Positions 1-9,477 are shown, counted from the stretch's first letter. The stretch: 64,000 nt of DNA from Caldimonas tepidiphila (GCF_003569765.1 NZ_QXMG01000017.1:1-64000); one strand, 5' to 3'. Program-made: numbers and translations. Notes: generated by a model from the letters alone, not told the origin.

Positions 1-606
1 TTCCAGATGTTCGTGCAAGGGCATCGCAGTGGGGAACGCGTGCAAGGCGGTCTGGGCATCGGACTGCCCCTGGCGAAGCAACTGCTCGAATTGCATGGCG
101 GAAGCATCGAGGCTTACAGCCAGGGCCGAGGGGCCGGCAGCGAATTCACGGTGTGGCTGCCGGTGGCAGAGGACCGACCGGCGCTGACCGAGGAAGCGGT
201 GAAAAGTCTTCCTGACGAGGAAGGCCTTCGCTTGGGACGGATTCTGGTCGTCGACGACAACATCGAAGCGGCGGACACGCTTGCCGAGACCCTGGAGCTC
301 CTGGGGCAGGAGGTGAGCGTGCGCTACGACGGCCGGACAGCGCTGGAGGCTGCCGCGCAGCTCCGCCCGGATGTCGTGATTCTGGACATCGGGCTTCCCG
401 ACATCGACGGTTACGAGGTGGCACGCCGACTTCAGGTCATGAAGCCAAGGGTGCTGCTTGTGGCCCTGACGGGCTGGGGGCAGGAAAAGGATCGGCAGTT
501 GGCACGCGAGGCGGGCTTCGACTTGCACCGTACCAAGCCCCTGGACCCCCGGGAACTGCTGATGGCAGTCATGGCGTTGCAGCCGCGGCTCGGCCACCGC
601 GCCTGA
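1..606 (+). CDS. Hybrid sensor histidine kinase, C-terminal part (5' end outside window)
   Basis: The reading frame is open from the window edge, so the start lies upstream. The first ~50 visible residues are the end of a HATPase_c domain: the G2 box GIGLPLAKQL, then a GSEFTVWLP strand. After a linker there is a complete receiver domain from about residue 77, beginning ILVVDDN, with the phospho-acceptor Asp in VVILDIGLPD, the Thr in ALTGWG and the Lys in RTKPLD. This is a kinase with a fused C-terminal receiver, so phosphate is probably relayed to another protein. The sensory part and partners are not visible. The domain call is firm; the signal is unknown. Confidence 0.9.
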   Translation, partial: FQMFVQGHRSGERVQGGLGIGLPLAKQLLELHGGSIEAYSQGRGAGSEFTVWLPVAEDRPALTEEAVKSLPDEEGLRLGRILVVDDNIEAADTLAETLELLGQEVSVRYDGRTALEAAAQLRPDVVILDIGLPDIDGYEVARRLQVMKPRVLLVALTGWGQEKDRQLAREAGFDLHRTKPLDPRELLMAVMALQPRLGHRA

Positions 607-615
607 AAGTGCATT

Positions 616-1014
616 TCATAAGCGTTCGATACTGAGGAATCGCAGGCAGATCAGCGCACAGCCGAAGGTGAGGAATGCGAGGCGGAGCTCGGCTCGACGT
701 TCATGACGGATAACGAGCCGGCGATACCACCCCAACCAGGCGAAGGTGCGCTCCACCACCCAGCGGTGCCGTCCCAGCCTCTGGCTGCTTTCGATGCCAC
801 GGCGCGCTATGCGAGCAACGATGTCCCGCTCCTCGCAGGCTTTCCGGCAGCGAGCATGGTCGTAGCCCTTGTCGGCGTGCAGCTTGTGCGGCCACCGCCA
901 TAGCTTGCCTTCTTGTTGGCCGTGTACCGGCCTGACGGCATCGAGCAGCGTCTCCAGGCCTTGAGTCCAGTCGTAGGCGAACGGCTGCGAACCCGCCAGT
1001 GAGACTTGCTCTCG
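616..1014 (-). pseudogene. IS5-family transposase remnant (C-terminal third)
   Basis: Read on the minus strand, this stretch encodes the conserved C-terminal part of IS5/IS427-type transposases: LHADKGYDHARCR, IARRGIES, WVVERTFAWLGWYRRL and FGCALICLRF, ending in TGA at 616-618. Going upstream, similarity (LLDAVRPVHG) fades after about position 1014 and the frame shifts. There is no N-terminal catalytic region, no start and no second terminal repeat that I can see. It is a dead fragment next to a truncated kinase and not a mobile element on its own. Confidence 0.75.
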
Positions 1015-1286
1015 CCTCGGGCGTTCTGTTGCATGCCGCCTTCTGGCGGCGTGACCGCCACAACCTTCGCCGCCATGGATCGGTGCCGGAGGGTCTCGCC
1101 CTGCTGGCCGCGGAGGAAGCTCAAGCGCGCCGACATCAAGCGAGAGCTGCTCGCTGCCGAGAACGAATCGCCCCGGCCCTACCGGGGCACCTTCGGCTGC
1201 CGGCAGCCTCGGCCGAGCCGCTTCACGCCGATGTCACACGCCTCCCCCAATCTGGCCGGCCCTTCGTTTCCGGGCAGAACCTTCCG
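1015..1286. other. Intergenic region with two hairpins, no gene seen
   Basis: No convincing gene. It contains a perfect hairpin with 7-bp arms GCCCCGG/CCGGGGC at 1170-1188 and, just after it, the 14-bp palindrome GGCTGCCGGCAGCC at 1195-1208. Neither is followed by a T run. They lie between the transposase remnant and the esterase gene and could be relics or a transcription stop. Confidence 0.4.
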
Positions 1287-2657
1287 ATGCTTCTCCGTTC
1301 CGCGCTATGTACCGCCGCCCTGCTTGCCGCCTTGCCTGCCGTCGCCCAGGACGATCCGCCCCCGGCCTCGCAGCCGCGCGAGTTTCCGGCAGTGCTGGCC
1401 GGGCATGCACTGCTGCCGGCCCGCTCCTTCCTGCCCGCGCCCCAGGACGCGCCGAGGGACCTGCTTATCAGCGGCAAGTTCACCACCGGCAGCCGCGTGG
1501 AAGCGCCCGGTACCGTCGAGGGCAAGTCGGCGGGACGCCCCACCGGCGTGTCGCTGCCCTTCCAGGGCCAGCCCCTGCAGGGCCATTCCGGCATCAAGAG
1601 GATGTCCGACGGCAGCTTCTGGATCCTCACCGACAACGGCTTCGGCTCCAAGGTCAATTCGCCCGACGCGATGCTGTTCCTCAACCGCTACCGGGTGGAC
1701 TTCGCCTCGGGCGGCTTCCAGCGCCTGGAGAGCGTGTTCCTGCACGACCCGGACAGGAAAGTGCCCTTCCGCATCGTCCACGAGGGGACGAAGAAGCGCT
1801 ATCTGACCGGTGCGGACTTCGACCCCGAGAGCTTCCAGTTCGCTGGCGGCGCGCTGTGGATCGGCGACGAGTTCGGCCCCTGGCTGATCAAGGCCGACCT
1901 CAAGGGCCGGGTGCTGGCGGTGTACGAGACCCTGGTGGATGGCAAGCCTGTGCGCTCCCCCGACCACCCCGCCCTGACGACGCCCGCTGCACCGGGCGGG
2001 CAGGTCGAGTTCCAGCTCAAGCGGTCCAAGGGCTACGAGGGCATGGCGGTCTCCCCGGACGGCAGCAAGCTCTACGCGATGCTCGAAGGCCCGTTGTGGA
2101 ACGCCGCCCGGCAGGCCTACGAGACGGTCGGCGGCAAGGAGGCGCTGCGGGTGCTGGAGTTTGACGTCAAGGCGGGGCAGTGGAGCGGCCGCTCCTGGAT
2201 GTATCCGCTGGAGGCCAACGGCCACGCGATCGGCGACTTCAACATGATCGACGGCACGACCGGCCTGGTGATCGAGCGCGACAACGGCGAGGGCGTGCCG
2301 GAGCAGGCCTGCCCGCAGGGCCAGAAACGCCCCGACTGCTTCCACGACCTCCCGCGTTTCAAGCGGGTCTACAAGGTCGAGATGAGCGAGGCGAACGTGG
2401 GCGGGGCCCTGCGCAAGATCGGCCATGTGGACCTGCTGAAGATCGCCGACCCGCAGCGGCGCGCACGCAAGCCGCTGAGCGGCGGCGTGCTCTCCTTCCC
2501 CTTCTTCACGATCGAGAACGTGGACGTGGTGGACGCCTCGCACATCGTGGTGGGCAACGACAACAACCTGCCCTTCTCCAGCAGCCGCGCCCCCCGCCAG
2601 GCCGACGACAACGAGCTGGTCCTGCTGGAGGTTCGCGAGCTGCTCGAGGCGCGCTGA
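1287..2657 (+). CDS. Secreted esterase-like phytase-family protein
   Basis: 456-residue protein. The start at 1287 is chosen because it opens directly into a Sec signal peptide (LCTAALLAALPAVAQ, cleavage near residue 20); longer in-frame extensions upstream are out of character. The mature part matches the esterase-like-activity-of-phytase domain: GHSGIKRMSDGSFWILTDNGFG, then DPESFQFAGG and WIGDEFGPWL, and later SKGYEGMAVSPDGSKLYA and DGTTGLVIERDNGEG. The family is a periplasmic or exported beta-propeller probably acting on phosphate or other esters; the substrate is unknown. It converges on fruA with a hairpin between them, and no partner genes are evident. Confidence 0.8.
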   Translation: MLLRSALCTAALLAALPAVAQDDPPPASQPREFPAVLAGHALLPARSFLPAPQDAPRDLLISGKFTTGSRVEAPGTVEGKSAGRPTGVSLPFQGQPLQGHSGIKRMSDGSFWILTDNGFGSKVNSPDAMLFLNRYRVDFASGGFQRLESVFLHDPDRKVPFRIVHEGTKKRYLTGADFDPESFQFAGGALWIGDEFGPWLIKADLKGRVLAVYETLVDGKPVRSPDHPALTTPAAPGGQVEFQLKRSKGYEGMAVSPDGSKLYAMLEGPLWNAARQAYETVGGKEALRVLEFDVKAGQWSGRSWMYPLEANGHAIGDFNMIDGTTGLVIERDNGEGVPEQACPQGQKRPDCFHDLPRFKRVYKVEMSEANVGGALRKIGHVDLLKIADPQRRARKPLSGGVLSFPFFTIENVDVVDASHIVVGNDNNLPFSSSRAPRQADDNELVLLEVRELLEAR

Positions 2658-2682
2658 AGCCGCAGGGCAGGGGCAGCCCCGA

Positions 2683-2710
2683 CAGGGACATGCACAGCCG
2701 CGTGTCCCTG
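2683..2710. terminator. Hairpin between convergent genes
   Basis: Perfect 8-bp inverted repeat CAGGGACA/TGTCCCTG with a 12-nt loop, placed exactly between the stops of the phytase-like gene (plus) and fruA (minus). It lacks a long T run on either side, so it is only a plausible bidirectional terminator. Confidence 0.45.
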
Positions 2711-2723
2711 CCGGAGCGGCGCG

Positions 2724-4490
2724 TCACGCGGCCACGGCCGGCGCGGGCTCCGCCACCCGCTTCTTCAGCACGCCCAGCGCCAGGCAGGTCACGACCGTGC
2801 CGATGGCGATCGCCGCGGCGTACAGCAGCACGTGGTTGACCGCGTTCGGGATGGCGAGCACGAACACGCCGCCGTGCGGCGCCTGCAGGCCCACGCCCCA
2901 CAGCATCGACAGGCCGGCGGCCGTGGCCGAGCCCAGCACGCAGGCCGGGATCACGCGCAGCGGGTCGCGCGCCACGTAGGGGATGGCGCCCTCGGTAATG
3001 AAGGCCAGGCCCAGCACCGCGGCGGCGCGGGAGGCCTCGCGCTCCTCCTCGCTGAAGCGGCTGCGGAACACCCAGCAGGCCAGCGCGATGCCGAGCGGCG
3101 GCACCATGCCGGCGGCCATGGCGGCGGCCATCGGCGAGGCCACGCCGCTGGCGATCAGCGAGGTCGAGAAGACGTAGGCCGCCTTGTTGACCGGCCCGCC
3201 CATGTCGAAGGCCATCATCGCGCCCAGCGTCACGCCCAGCAGCACCGCGCTGCTGCTCTGCATTCCCTTGAGGCCCTCGGTCAGCGCGTTCATGACCGCG
3301 GCGACCGGCGTGCCGATCACCATCATCATCATCACGCCGACGATGGCCGAGCCCAGCAGCGGCAGCAGCAGCACCGGTTTGAGGCCCTCCAGGTTGCGCG
3401 GCAGCCGGATGGCGCGATTGAGCCAGGCGACCGAGTAACCGGCGATGAAGCCGGCCGCGATGCCGCCGAGGAAGCCCGCGCCCACGGTGGTGGCGAGCAG
3501 GCCGCCGATCATGCCGGGCGCGATGCCGGGGCGGTCCGCGATCGAGAAGGCGATGTAGCCCGCGAGCGCCGGCACCATCAGCGCGAAGCCGCCCTTGGCG
3601 CCGATCTGGAACAGCGTCCAGCCGAGCGTGCCCTGGTGCGCGTCGTCGTAGACGTAGATGCCGCCGAGCGCGAAGGCCAGCGCGATCAGCAGGCCGCCCG
3701 CCACCACGAAGGGCAGCATGAAGGACACGCCCGTCATCAGGTGCTTGTAGGGGCCGCTGGCCGTGCCGCGCGCCGCCCTGGCGGGCGCAGCCGGCGAGCC
3801 GGCCGCGGCGGCCGGCGCCGCGCCGTCCCAGACGGCGGCGTGCGCCAGCGCCTCGCCGAACAGGGCGCCTGCGTCGCGGATCGCCGCCTTGGTGCTGGTG
3901 GCGTAGAGCTTCTTGCCGGCGAAGCGGCTGCGGTCCACCTGGGTGTCGGCGGCGATCACCACCAGGTCGGCGGCGGCGATCTCCTCGGGCGTGAGGGTGT
4001 TCTGCGCGCCGACCGAGCCCTGCGTCTCGACCTTGATGCGGTGACCGAGCGCCTGCGCGCCCTGCTGCAGGGCCTCGGCCGCCATGAAGGTGTGGGCGAC
4101 CCCGGTGGGGCAGGAGGTGATGGCGACGATGTCCAGGCCCCGGGCCGGCGCCGCCGCCTGCGGCGCGACAGCAGCCTGGAGCGTCCCGGCGGCCGCGAGG
4201 GCGCGGCCTAGCACCGCGCCGGCATCGCTGAACACCTCGTCCGGCGAGGCCTCGTGGATGCGCCCGGCCGGCAGGCCGCTGCGGTCCACCGCGGTGTCGG
4301 CCGCGACGATCACGGCCTGGGCCGCGCCCAGGTCCGCGGCGTCGAAGCCGCCCTGCGTGCCGAGGCGGCTCTCGACCTTCAGCTTGAGCGTGTGCCCGAG
4401 CCGGGCGGCGGCGGCCTGCAGGGCTTCGCCGATCATGATGCTGTGCGCCGGGCCGGCCTTGCTGGCGGCGATGGCGAGAAGTTGGGCCAT
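2724..4490 (-). CDS. fruA: Fructose PTS permease, IIB'BC component
   Basis: 588 residues. It begins with a degenerate IIB' domain (ASKAGPAHSIMIGEAL, no active Cys), followed by a IIB domain with the phosphorylatable Cys127 in TSCPTGVAHT, then an Ala/Pro linker and a IIC membrane domain from about residue 245 to the end. It imports fructose and releases fructose-1-phosphate. It is the last gene of fruB-fruK-fruA, 42 bp after fruK. Domain order and length match the family. Expression should follow the operators at 8107-8273. Confidence 0.95.
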   Translation of the reverse strand: MAQLLAIAASKAGPAHSIMIGEALQAAAARLGHTLKLKVESRLGTQGGFDAADLGAAQAVIVAADTAVDRSGLPAGRIHEASPDEVFSDAGAVLGRALAAAGTLQAAVAPQAAAPARGLDIVAITSCPTGVAHTFMAAEALQQGAQALGHRIKVETQGSVGAQNTLTPEEIAAADLVVIAADTQVDRSRFAGKKLYATSTKAAIRDAGALFGEALAHAAVWDGAAPAAAAGSPAAPARAARGTASGPYKHLMTGVSFMLPFVVAGGLLIALAFALGGIYVYDDAHQGTLGWTLFQIGAKGGFALMVPALAGYIAFSIADRPGIAPGMIGGLLATTVGAGFLGGIAAGFIAGYSVAWLNRAIRLPRNLEGLKPVLLLPLLGSAIVGVMMMMVIGTPVAAVMNALTEGLKGMQSSSAVLLGVTLGAMMAFDMGGPVNKAAYVFSTSLIASGVASPMAAAMAAGMVPPLGIALACWVFRSRFSEEEREASRAAAVLGLAFITEGAIPYVARDPLRVIPACVLGSATAAGLSMLWGVGLQAPHGGVFVLAIPNAVNHVLLYAAAIAIGTVVTCLALGVLKKRVAEPAPAVAA

Positions 4491-4532
4491 GGTCGTTTGT
4501 CTCCTGGCGGTGCTGTGGAAGGTGCCGCTCGC

Positions 4533-5504
4533 CTACAGCGGCTGCAGGCGGATCTGTGCGGCGAGGCGCTCGATGTCCTCCCGCGGGGGCAGTTCGGGCG
4601 CGATGCGCTGGATGCGGGCGGCGGCGCAGGCCATGCCGAACACCGCCGCGTGCGGAAAAGGACGGCCCTCGATGAGCGCGGCCAGCGTGCCGGCCACCAG
4701 CGCGTCGCCGGCGCCGACGGTGGTCGCCACCGGCACGCGCGGCGGCGCGGCATGCCAGCGCTCCCCGGCCGAGACGATCACCGCGCCCTCGCCGCCGAGC
4801 GAGACCACCACCTGGCGCACGCCCTGCGCGCACAGCGCCGCGGCGGCCTCGGCCACCGCGTCGAGCGTGTCGAGGCGGCGGCCCGCCAGCTCCTCCAGCT
4901 CGGCGCGGTTGGGCTTGATGAAGGCGGGCATCGCCGACGGGCCGGACTCGCCCAGGCGCTGCAGCAGCTCGCGCAGCACGCTGCCGCCGGTGTCCACCAG
5001 CAACTGGGCGCCGAGCGCGACGAGCCGGCGCGCCAGCCGCTCCCAGGTGCCGACCTCGGCGCCCGGCGGCAGGCTGCCGGCGAACTCGCACCAGTCGCCG
5101 GGCCGCACGCGCGCGGCGAGCCGCGCCAGCAGCTCCGCCTCGGCGCGGGCGAGCGCCTCGGGCGGGAGCACGATGCCGGGCAGGTTGAGGTCGGTGGTGT
5201 CGCCGCGGTCGGCGACCGCGAGCTTGATGTTGGTGCGCGTCAGGCCGGGGATGCGCAGCATGGCGTCCTCGATGCCGCGCCGCGCGAAGGCGGCCTCGAA
5301 CAGGTCGGCGTTGTCGGCGCCGAGCCAGCCGCAGGCCGACACCGGCACGCCGAGCGCGGCCAGCACCGAGGCGACGCCGACGCCCTTGCCGCCGGCCTCG
5401 CTCTGCTGGCCGAGCGCGCGGTGCACCGCGCCGGGCTCCAGCCGGTCGAGCCGCACCGTCTGGTCGATGGCGGGGTTGAGGGTGATGGTGTGAACGCGGG
5501 TCAT
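4533..5504 (-). CDS. fruK: 1-phosphofructokinase
   Basis: 323 residues, a PfkB-family sugar kinase that phosphorylates fructose-1-phosphate to fructose-1,6-bisphosphate. The N-terminus is typical (ITLNPAIDQTV), there is a glycine-rich substrate loop near residue 38 (AGGKGVGVA), and the C-terminal anion-hole/catalytic motif GAGD at 264-267 supplies Asp267. It starts at ATG 5504, 17 bp downstream of fruB, and lies upstream of fruA, so the three genes form one transcription unit that takes fructose into glycolysis. Confidence 0.95.
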   Translation of the reverse strand: MTRVHTITLNPAIDQTVRLDRLEPGAVHRALGQQSEAGGKGVGVASVLAALGVPVSACGWLGADNADLFEAAFARRGIEDAMLRIPGLTRTNIKLAVADRGDTTDLNLPGIVLPPEALARAEAELLARLAARVRPGDWCEFAGSLPPGAEVGTWERLARRLVALGAQLLVDTGGSVLRELLQRLGESGPSAMPAFIKPNRAELEELAGRRLDTLDAVAEAAAALCAQGVRQVVVSLGGEGAVIVSAGERWHAAPPRVPVATTVGAGDALVAGTLAALIEGRPFPHAAVFGMACAAARIQRIAPELPPREDIERLAAQIRLQPL

Positions 5505-5521
5505 GGCAGGTCCTCGTGCGC

Positions 5522-8092
5522 TCAGGCGAACGCCGGCCTGACCGCGGCTTGCGCGGGCGCCCCGCCCTCGGGGGCGGAGGCCGGCCGCAGCTCGGTGCCG
5601 AGCGCGCGCACCTCGTCGGCGGTGTCGACGTCGAGCGCGCGGCGCGCCAGCGCCTCGAGCTCCGCCAGCGAGTGGCGGCGCAGCAGCGCCTTGACGGTGC
5701 CGATGTCGCTCGGTGCCATGCTCAGCTCCTGCACTCCCAGGCCGGTGAGCAGCGCCGCGCCCAGCGGCTCGCCCGCCAGACCGCCGCACACGCCGACCCA
5801 GCGGCCGTGGCGGCGCGCGCCGGCCACGGTGCGCTCGATCAGGCGCAGCACGCTCGGGTGCAGGCTGTCGGCCATGCCGGCGAGCTCCGGATGCTGGCGG
5901 TCCACCGCCAGCGCGTACTGCGTCAAGTCGTTGGTGCCGATGGAGAAGAAGTCGGCGTAGCGGGCCAGCCGGTCGGCCATCAGCGCCGCCGAGGGCACCT
6001 CGATCATGATGCCCACCGGCACCTCGGGCGCCTGCAGCTCGCGGCGCACCGACTCCATGCGCTCGCGCAGCTCGCGCAGCTCCTCGACGGTGCTGATCAT
6101 CGGGAACATCACCGACAGCGGGCCGTGCGCAGCCGCGCGGCAGAGCGCGCGCAGCTGCGGCACCAGCAGGTCGTTGCGGCGAAGGCACAGCCGCGCGCCG
6201 CGCACGCCGAGGAAGGGGTTCTCCTCGACCGGCAGCCCCAGGTGCGGCACCTGCTTGTCGCCGCCGATGTCGAGCGTGCGCACGATCAGCGGCCGGCCGG
6301 CGAGCGCCGCCACCATCTCGCGGTACACCTCGTACTGCTCGTCCTCGCCGGGCACGTGGTCGCGCTCCAGGAACAGGAACTCGGTGCGCATCAGCCCCAC
6401 GCCCTCGGCGCCCGCCTCCAGCGCGCGCAGCGTTTGGTCGGCGCGGTTGACGTTGGCCGCGATCTCCACCCGGTGCCCCTCGGTGGTGACGGCGGGCTGC
6501 AGGCGCGACTGGCGCTCCTCGTCCTGGCGGCGCTCTAGGCGGGCGATCATCTCGCCGGCCTGCAGCAGCGCGGTCTCGCTCGGCGCGATGTAGAGCCGGC
6601 CGCGGTAGCCGTCGAGGATGGCGCGCGCGCCCTCGGCCGCCGCAGGGGCCAGCACGCCGGGACCAGCCGCGACCACCGCCGGCAGGCCGAGCGCGCGCGC
6701 GAGGATCGCGGTATGCGCGGTCGGGCCGCCGCGCGCGGTGCAGAAGCCCTTCACGCGGCGGGTGTCGATCTGCGCCGTCACCGAGGGCGACAGGTCGTCG
6801 GCCAGCAGGATGGCATCGTCCGGCCAGTCCCCGGGACCGCTCGCCTCGTCGCCGCGGCCGAGCAGGTGGCGCAGCACGCGCTGGCCCACGTCCTGCAGGT
6901 CGGCGGCCCGCGCGGCGAGCGTGGCGTCGGCCAGTCCCTGCTGGGCCTTGACGCGCTCGGCGACACAATGGCGCCAGGCCCAGGCGGCGCCGTGGCCCTG
7001 CACCACGAGGCGGCTGACCTCGCGCAGCAGCGCGGCATCGTGCAGCAGCCCGGCATGGGCGGTGAAGATGCCGGCCTGCTCGTTGCGGCCCGCGCGGCGC
7101 GCCTGCGCCGCGAACTCGCCGAGCCTCGCCTCGGCGGCAGCCAGCGCCTGCTCCAGCGCCGCAGCCTCTGCGGCCACGCCGGCATGCCGGTCCTCCACCT
7201 CAAGCACCGCCTGCTCGGCGCGCACCAGGGTGCCGACGACCAGGCCGGGGCTCGCGGCGATGCCGGTGAGCGTCTGGCGCGCCTCGGGCTGCCAGTCGCC
7301 CAGCTCGCGGCCCAGGCCCTGGGCCTGCACCTGGCGGGCGGCGGCGAGTTCCGCCTGGCGCGTCTCCTCGTTGCCGAGGCGCACGATCAGCTCGCGCAGC
7401 GCCCTCAACGCGGCCGGCGCGTCCGCCCCCTGCGCCGAGATGCGCAGGCAGGCGCCGCGGCCCGCGCCCAGGCTCAGCAGCGAGGCGACGTTCTTCGCGT
7501 CGGCCACCGTTTCGCCGCAGCGCACGTGCACCGAGGCGGCGAAGCGGCCCGCGAGCTGCGCCCACTGCCCGGCCGGCCGGGCATGCAGGCCGTTCGGGTA
7601 GTTCATGGCCACGTCCATGCCGAGGTCGAAGTCCTGCAGCCCGGGGGCGGCGGCCGATGCGGCGGACTCGTCGCCGGTGAGAGCACGCACGATCTCGGCC
7701 CCATCCTGCGTGCGGGCCAGCCGCTCCAGGCGCTCGCCGTCGCGCATCAGCCGGGTGAGGCGGCGCAACACCTCGATGTGCTCGTCGGAGGAGGCGGCAA
7801 TCGCCACCACCAGCGTTGCGCGCTGCTCGTCGCCGTGCCATCGCACGCCGGCAGGCACCTGCAGCACGGCGAGGCCGGTGCGCCGCACGAGGTGCTTGTC
7901 CTCGACCATGCCGTGCGGGATGGCCACGCCCTGCCCCAGGTAGGTGGTGGCGACCCGCTCGCGCTGCAGCAGGCTCTCGACGTAGGCGGGTTGCGCGAAG
8001 CCGGCCTGCACCAGCAGTGCGCCGGCGACCCGCACGGCGTCCTCGCGATCGTGGGGGACGGCTCCGAGCCGGACTTCGACAGGGATGGACAT
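5522..8092 (-). CDS. fruB: Multiphosphoryl transfer protein EIIA-HPr-EI
   Basis: 856-residue fusion. The N-terminal EIIA-Fru domain has its phosphorylated His60 in VAIPHG. A central HPr domain has His170 in NGLHARPA. The rest is a complete enzyme I with the His loop GGPTAHTAI, the PEP-binding GTNDLTQY segment and the C-terminal VCGGLAGEP Cys. It therefore carries phosphate from PEP all the way to FruA without general PTS proteins. The start ATG 8092 is preferred over an in-frame codon 33 bp upstream because the upstream codon falls inside the first FruR-type operator. Confidence 0.93.
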   Translation of the reverse strand: MSIPVEVRLGAVPHDREDAVRVAGALLVQAGFAQPAYVESLLQRERVATTYLGQGVAIPHGMVEDKHLVRRTGLAVLQVPAGVRWHGDEQRATLVVAIAASSDEHIEVLRRLTRLMRDGERLERLARTQDGAEIVRALTGDESAASAAAPGLQDFDLGMDVAMNYPNGLHARPAGQWAQLAGRFAASVHVRCGETVADAKNVASLLSLGAGRGACLRISAQGADAPAALRALRELIVRLGNEETRQAELAAARQVQAQGLGRELGDWQPEARQTLTGIAASPGLVVGTLVRAEQAVLEVEDRHAGVAAEAAALEQALAAAEARLGEFAAQARRAGRNEQAGIFTAHAGLLHDAALLREVSRLVVQGHGAAWAWRHCVAERVKAQQGLADATLAARAADLQDVGQRVLRHLLGRGDEASGPGDWPDDAILLADDLSPSVTAQIDTRRVKGFCTARGGPTAHTAILARALGLPAVVAAGPGVLAPAAAEGARAILDGYRGRLYIAPSETALLQAGEMIARLERRQDEERQSRLQPAVTTEGHRVEIAANVNRADQTLRALEAGAEGVGLMRTEFLFLERDHVPGEDEQYEVYREMVAALAGRPLIVRTLDIGGDKQVPHLGLPVEENPFLGVRGARLCLRRNDLLVPQLRALCRAAAHGPLSVMFPMISTVEELRELRERMESVRRELQAPEVPVGIMIEVPSAALMADRLARYADFFSIGTNDLTQYALAVDRQHPELAGMADSLHPSVLRLIERTVAGARRHGRWVGVCGGLAGEPLGAALLTGLGVQELSMAPSDIGTVKALLRRHSLAELEALARRALDVDTADEVRALGTELRPASAPEGGAPAQAAVRPAFA

Positions 8093-8106
8093 GCGGATGT
8101 CTCCTG

Positions 8107-8128
8107 GATTTGGTATCGATTCCAAATC
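8107..8128. promoter_or_regulatory. LacI/FruR-type operator 1
   Basis: 22-bp near-perfect palindrome, arms GATTTGG and CCAAATC around an ATCGAT core; only the two positions flanking the core break symmetry. It lies 14 bp upstream of the fruB start and is of the form bound by LacI-family dimers. The divergent LacI-type gene makes it the obvious ligand. Confidence 0.75.
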
Positions 8129-8251
8129 AGATTATCACCCTGCTCTCCTGGCACTTCGCCCAAGAAAATACATCGACGTGGGCGAAACCTAGGGATAACA
8201 CCGATCTGGAGACCTCCTTGCTTGAAGCCCAGCACTTCGGGGATCAAGGAA

Positions 8252-8273
8252 AATCTGGAATCGATATCAAAGA
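8252..8273. promoter_or_regulatory. LacI/FruR-type operator 2
   Basis: A second copy of the operator, sharing the core TGGAATCGAT followed by ATCAAA, with weaker outer arms. Its centre is 145 bp from operator 1 and 38 bp before the regulator's GTG start. Two operators could allow looping and autoregulation. Confidence 0.65.
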
Positions 8274-8311
8274 GCATCCCTACAGGCGATGCTGTAGAAG
8301 CAGGAGTCCGT

Positions 8312-9337
8312 GTGGCGAGCATCAAAGACGTGGCGCAACTGGCCGGCGTGTCCACCACCACCGTGTCGCGCGTGCTGACCGACCCCGAGGCCGTGCGCCC
8401 CGCCTTGCGCGAGCGCGTGCAGCAGGCCATCGCCCGGCTCGACTACCGCCCCAACCTCGCGGCACGGCGCCTGCGCCAGCGCCGCGCCTCGCTGATCGGG
8501 CTGATCGTCTCCGACATCCGCAACCCCTTCTTCACCGACATCAGCCGCGCCGTGGAGGACATGGCCTATCGCCAGGGCCTGCGCCTGATCCTGTGCAACG
8601 CCGACGAGGACCCGGCCAAGGAGCAGTCCTACCTGGAGCTGATGGCCGACGAGCAGGCCAGCGGCGTGATCATCTCGCCCACGCTGGAGCAGGTAGGGCA
8701 GTTCCGCGCCGGACGCTGGCCCTTCCCGGTGGTGATGGTGGACCGGGCGCCCGACACCACGCCCACCGACATGGTGCTGCTCGACAACGCCGGCGCCGCC
8801 CGGCGCCTGACGCAGCACCTGCTGGAGAGCGGTCGCCGGCGCATCGTCGCGCTGGCCGGCTCACGCAGCAGCACGGGCCGCGACCGCATCGCCGGCTACG
8901 AGGCGGCGATGGGCGCGCAGGGCTGCGCCACGCAGGTGGTCGCGGTGCGCCCGACGGTGGAGCAGGGCCGTCTCTCGGTGCAGCAGCTGCTCGCCAACCC
9001 GGCCGCGCGGCCCGAGGCGGTTCTGGCCACCAACGGATTGCTGCTGCTCGGCGCAATGCAGGCGATCCGGGAAGGCGGGCTGCAGGTGCCGCACGACATC
9101 GCGCTTGCGGGTTTCGACAACAACGAGTGGACCGCCCTGCCCCAGCCCGGCGTGACGGTGATCGCGCAGCCGACCTACGACATCGGCTGCACCGCGGCCG
9201 AGCTGCTGCGGCAGCGCATTGCCGACCCGGAACGCCGGCCGCGGCGCATCGTGCTCGACGGCGAGCTGATCGTCAGGGGCTCGACCGCGCCACGCGGCAC
9301 AGTCCCTCTCCCGGGTACCCCGCTGTCCTGCGCTTGA
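8312..9337 (+). CDS. fruR: LacI-family regulator of the fructose operon
   Basis: 341 residues. GTG start at 8312, with AGGAG five bases upstream. The N-terminal helix-turn-helix (IKDVAQLAGVSTTTVSRVL) and hinge (RPNLAARRLR) are typical of LacI proteins, followed by a periplasmic-binding-protein-like effector domain (LIGLIVSDIRNPFF; GFDNNEW). It is divergent from fruBKA across a 219-bp region with two matching operators, so it is most likely the repressor that responds to a fructose phosphate. The effector is inferred from related Cra/FruR proteins and is not visible in the sequence. Confidence 0.88.
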   Translation: MASIKDVAQLAGVSTTTVSRVLTDPEAVRPALRERVQQAIARLDYRPNLAARRLRQRRASLIGLIVSDIRNPFFTDISRAVEDMAYRQGLRLILCNADEDPAKEQSYLELMADEQASGVIISPTLEQVGQFRAGRWPFPVVMVDRAPDTTPTDMVLLDNAGAARRLTQHLLESGRRRIVALAGSRSSTGRDRIAGYEAAMGAQGCATQVVAVRPTVEQGRLSVQQLLANPAARPEAVLATNGLLLLGAMQAIREGGLQVPHDIALAGFDNNEWTALPQPGVTVIAQPTYDIGCTAAELLRQRIADPERRPRRIVLDGELIVRGSTAPRGTVPLPGTPLSCA

Positions 9338-9477
9338 GGCGCGGTCGCCGCGCCGCCTGCGCCTTCCTTGCCTGGAGCATTCCCGGGGCACGGGGAAGAG
9401 TTGCGGCCACGCCATCTCCCACTCCCCCCGCAACTGGTCGAGGATCGGTCCTGTCGCGCCGAAACCGGCTCCCCTGC

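Noticed and set aside
146-424. Open frame on the minus strand opposite the receiver domain
   Set aside because: High-GC shadow of the kinase gene: Arg/Pro-rich, no ribosome site, no motif.
1305-2543. 412-codon minus-strand frame over the phytase-like gene
   Set aside because: Composition is that of an antisense shadow (His/Val/Ala/Leu repeats); the plus-strand gene has a signal peptide and domain motifs.
3305-3345. CATCATCATCATCATC repeat as a microsatellite
   Set aside because: It encodes a Met-rich stretch of a FruA membrane helix in frame; normal coding sequence.
2832-4211. 459-codon plus-strand frame opposite fruA, with a run of six His codons
   Set aside because: The His run is the reverse of ATG-rich Met codons in FruA helix; no family pattern.
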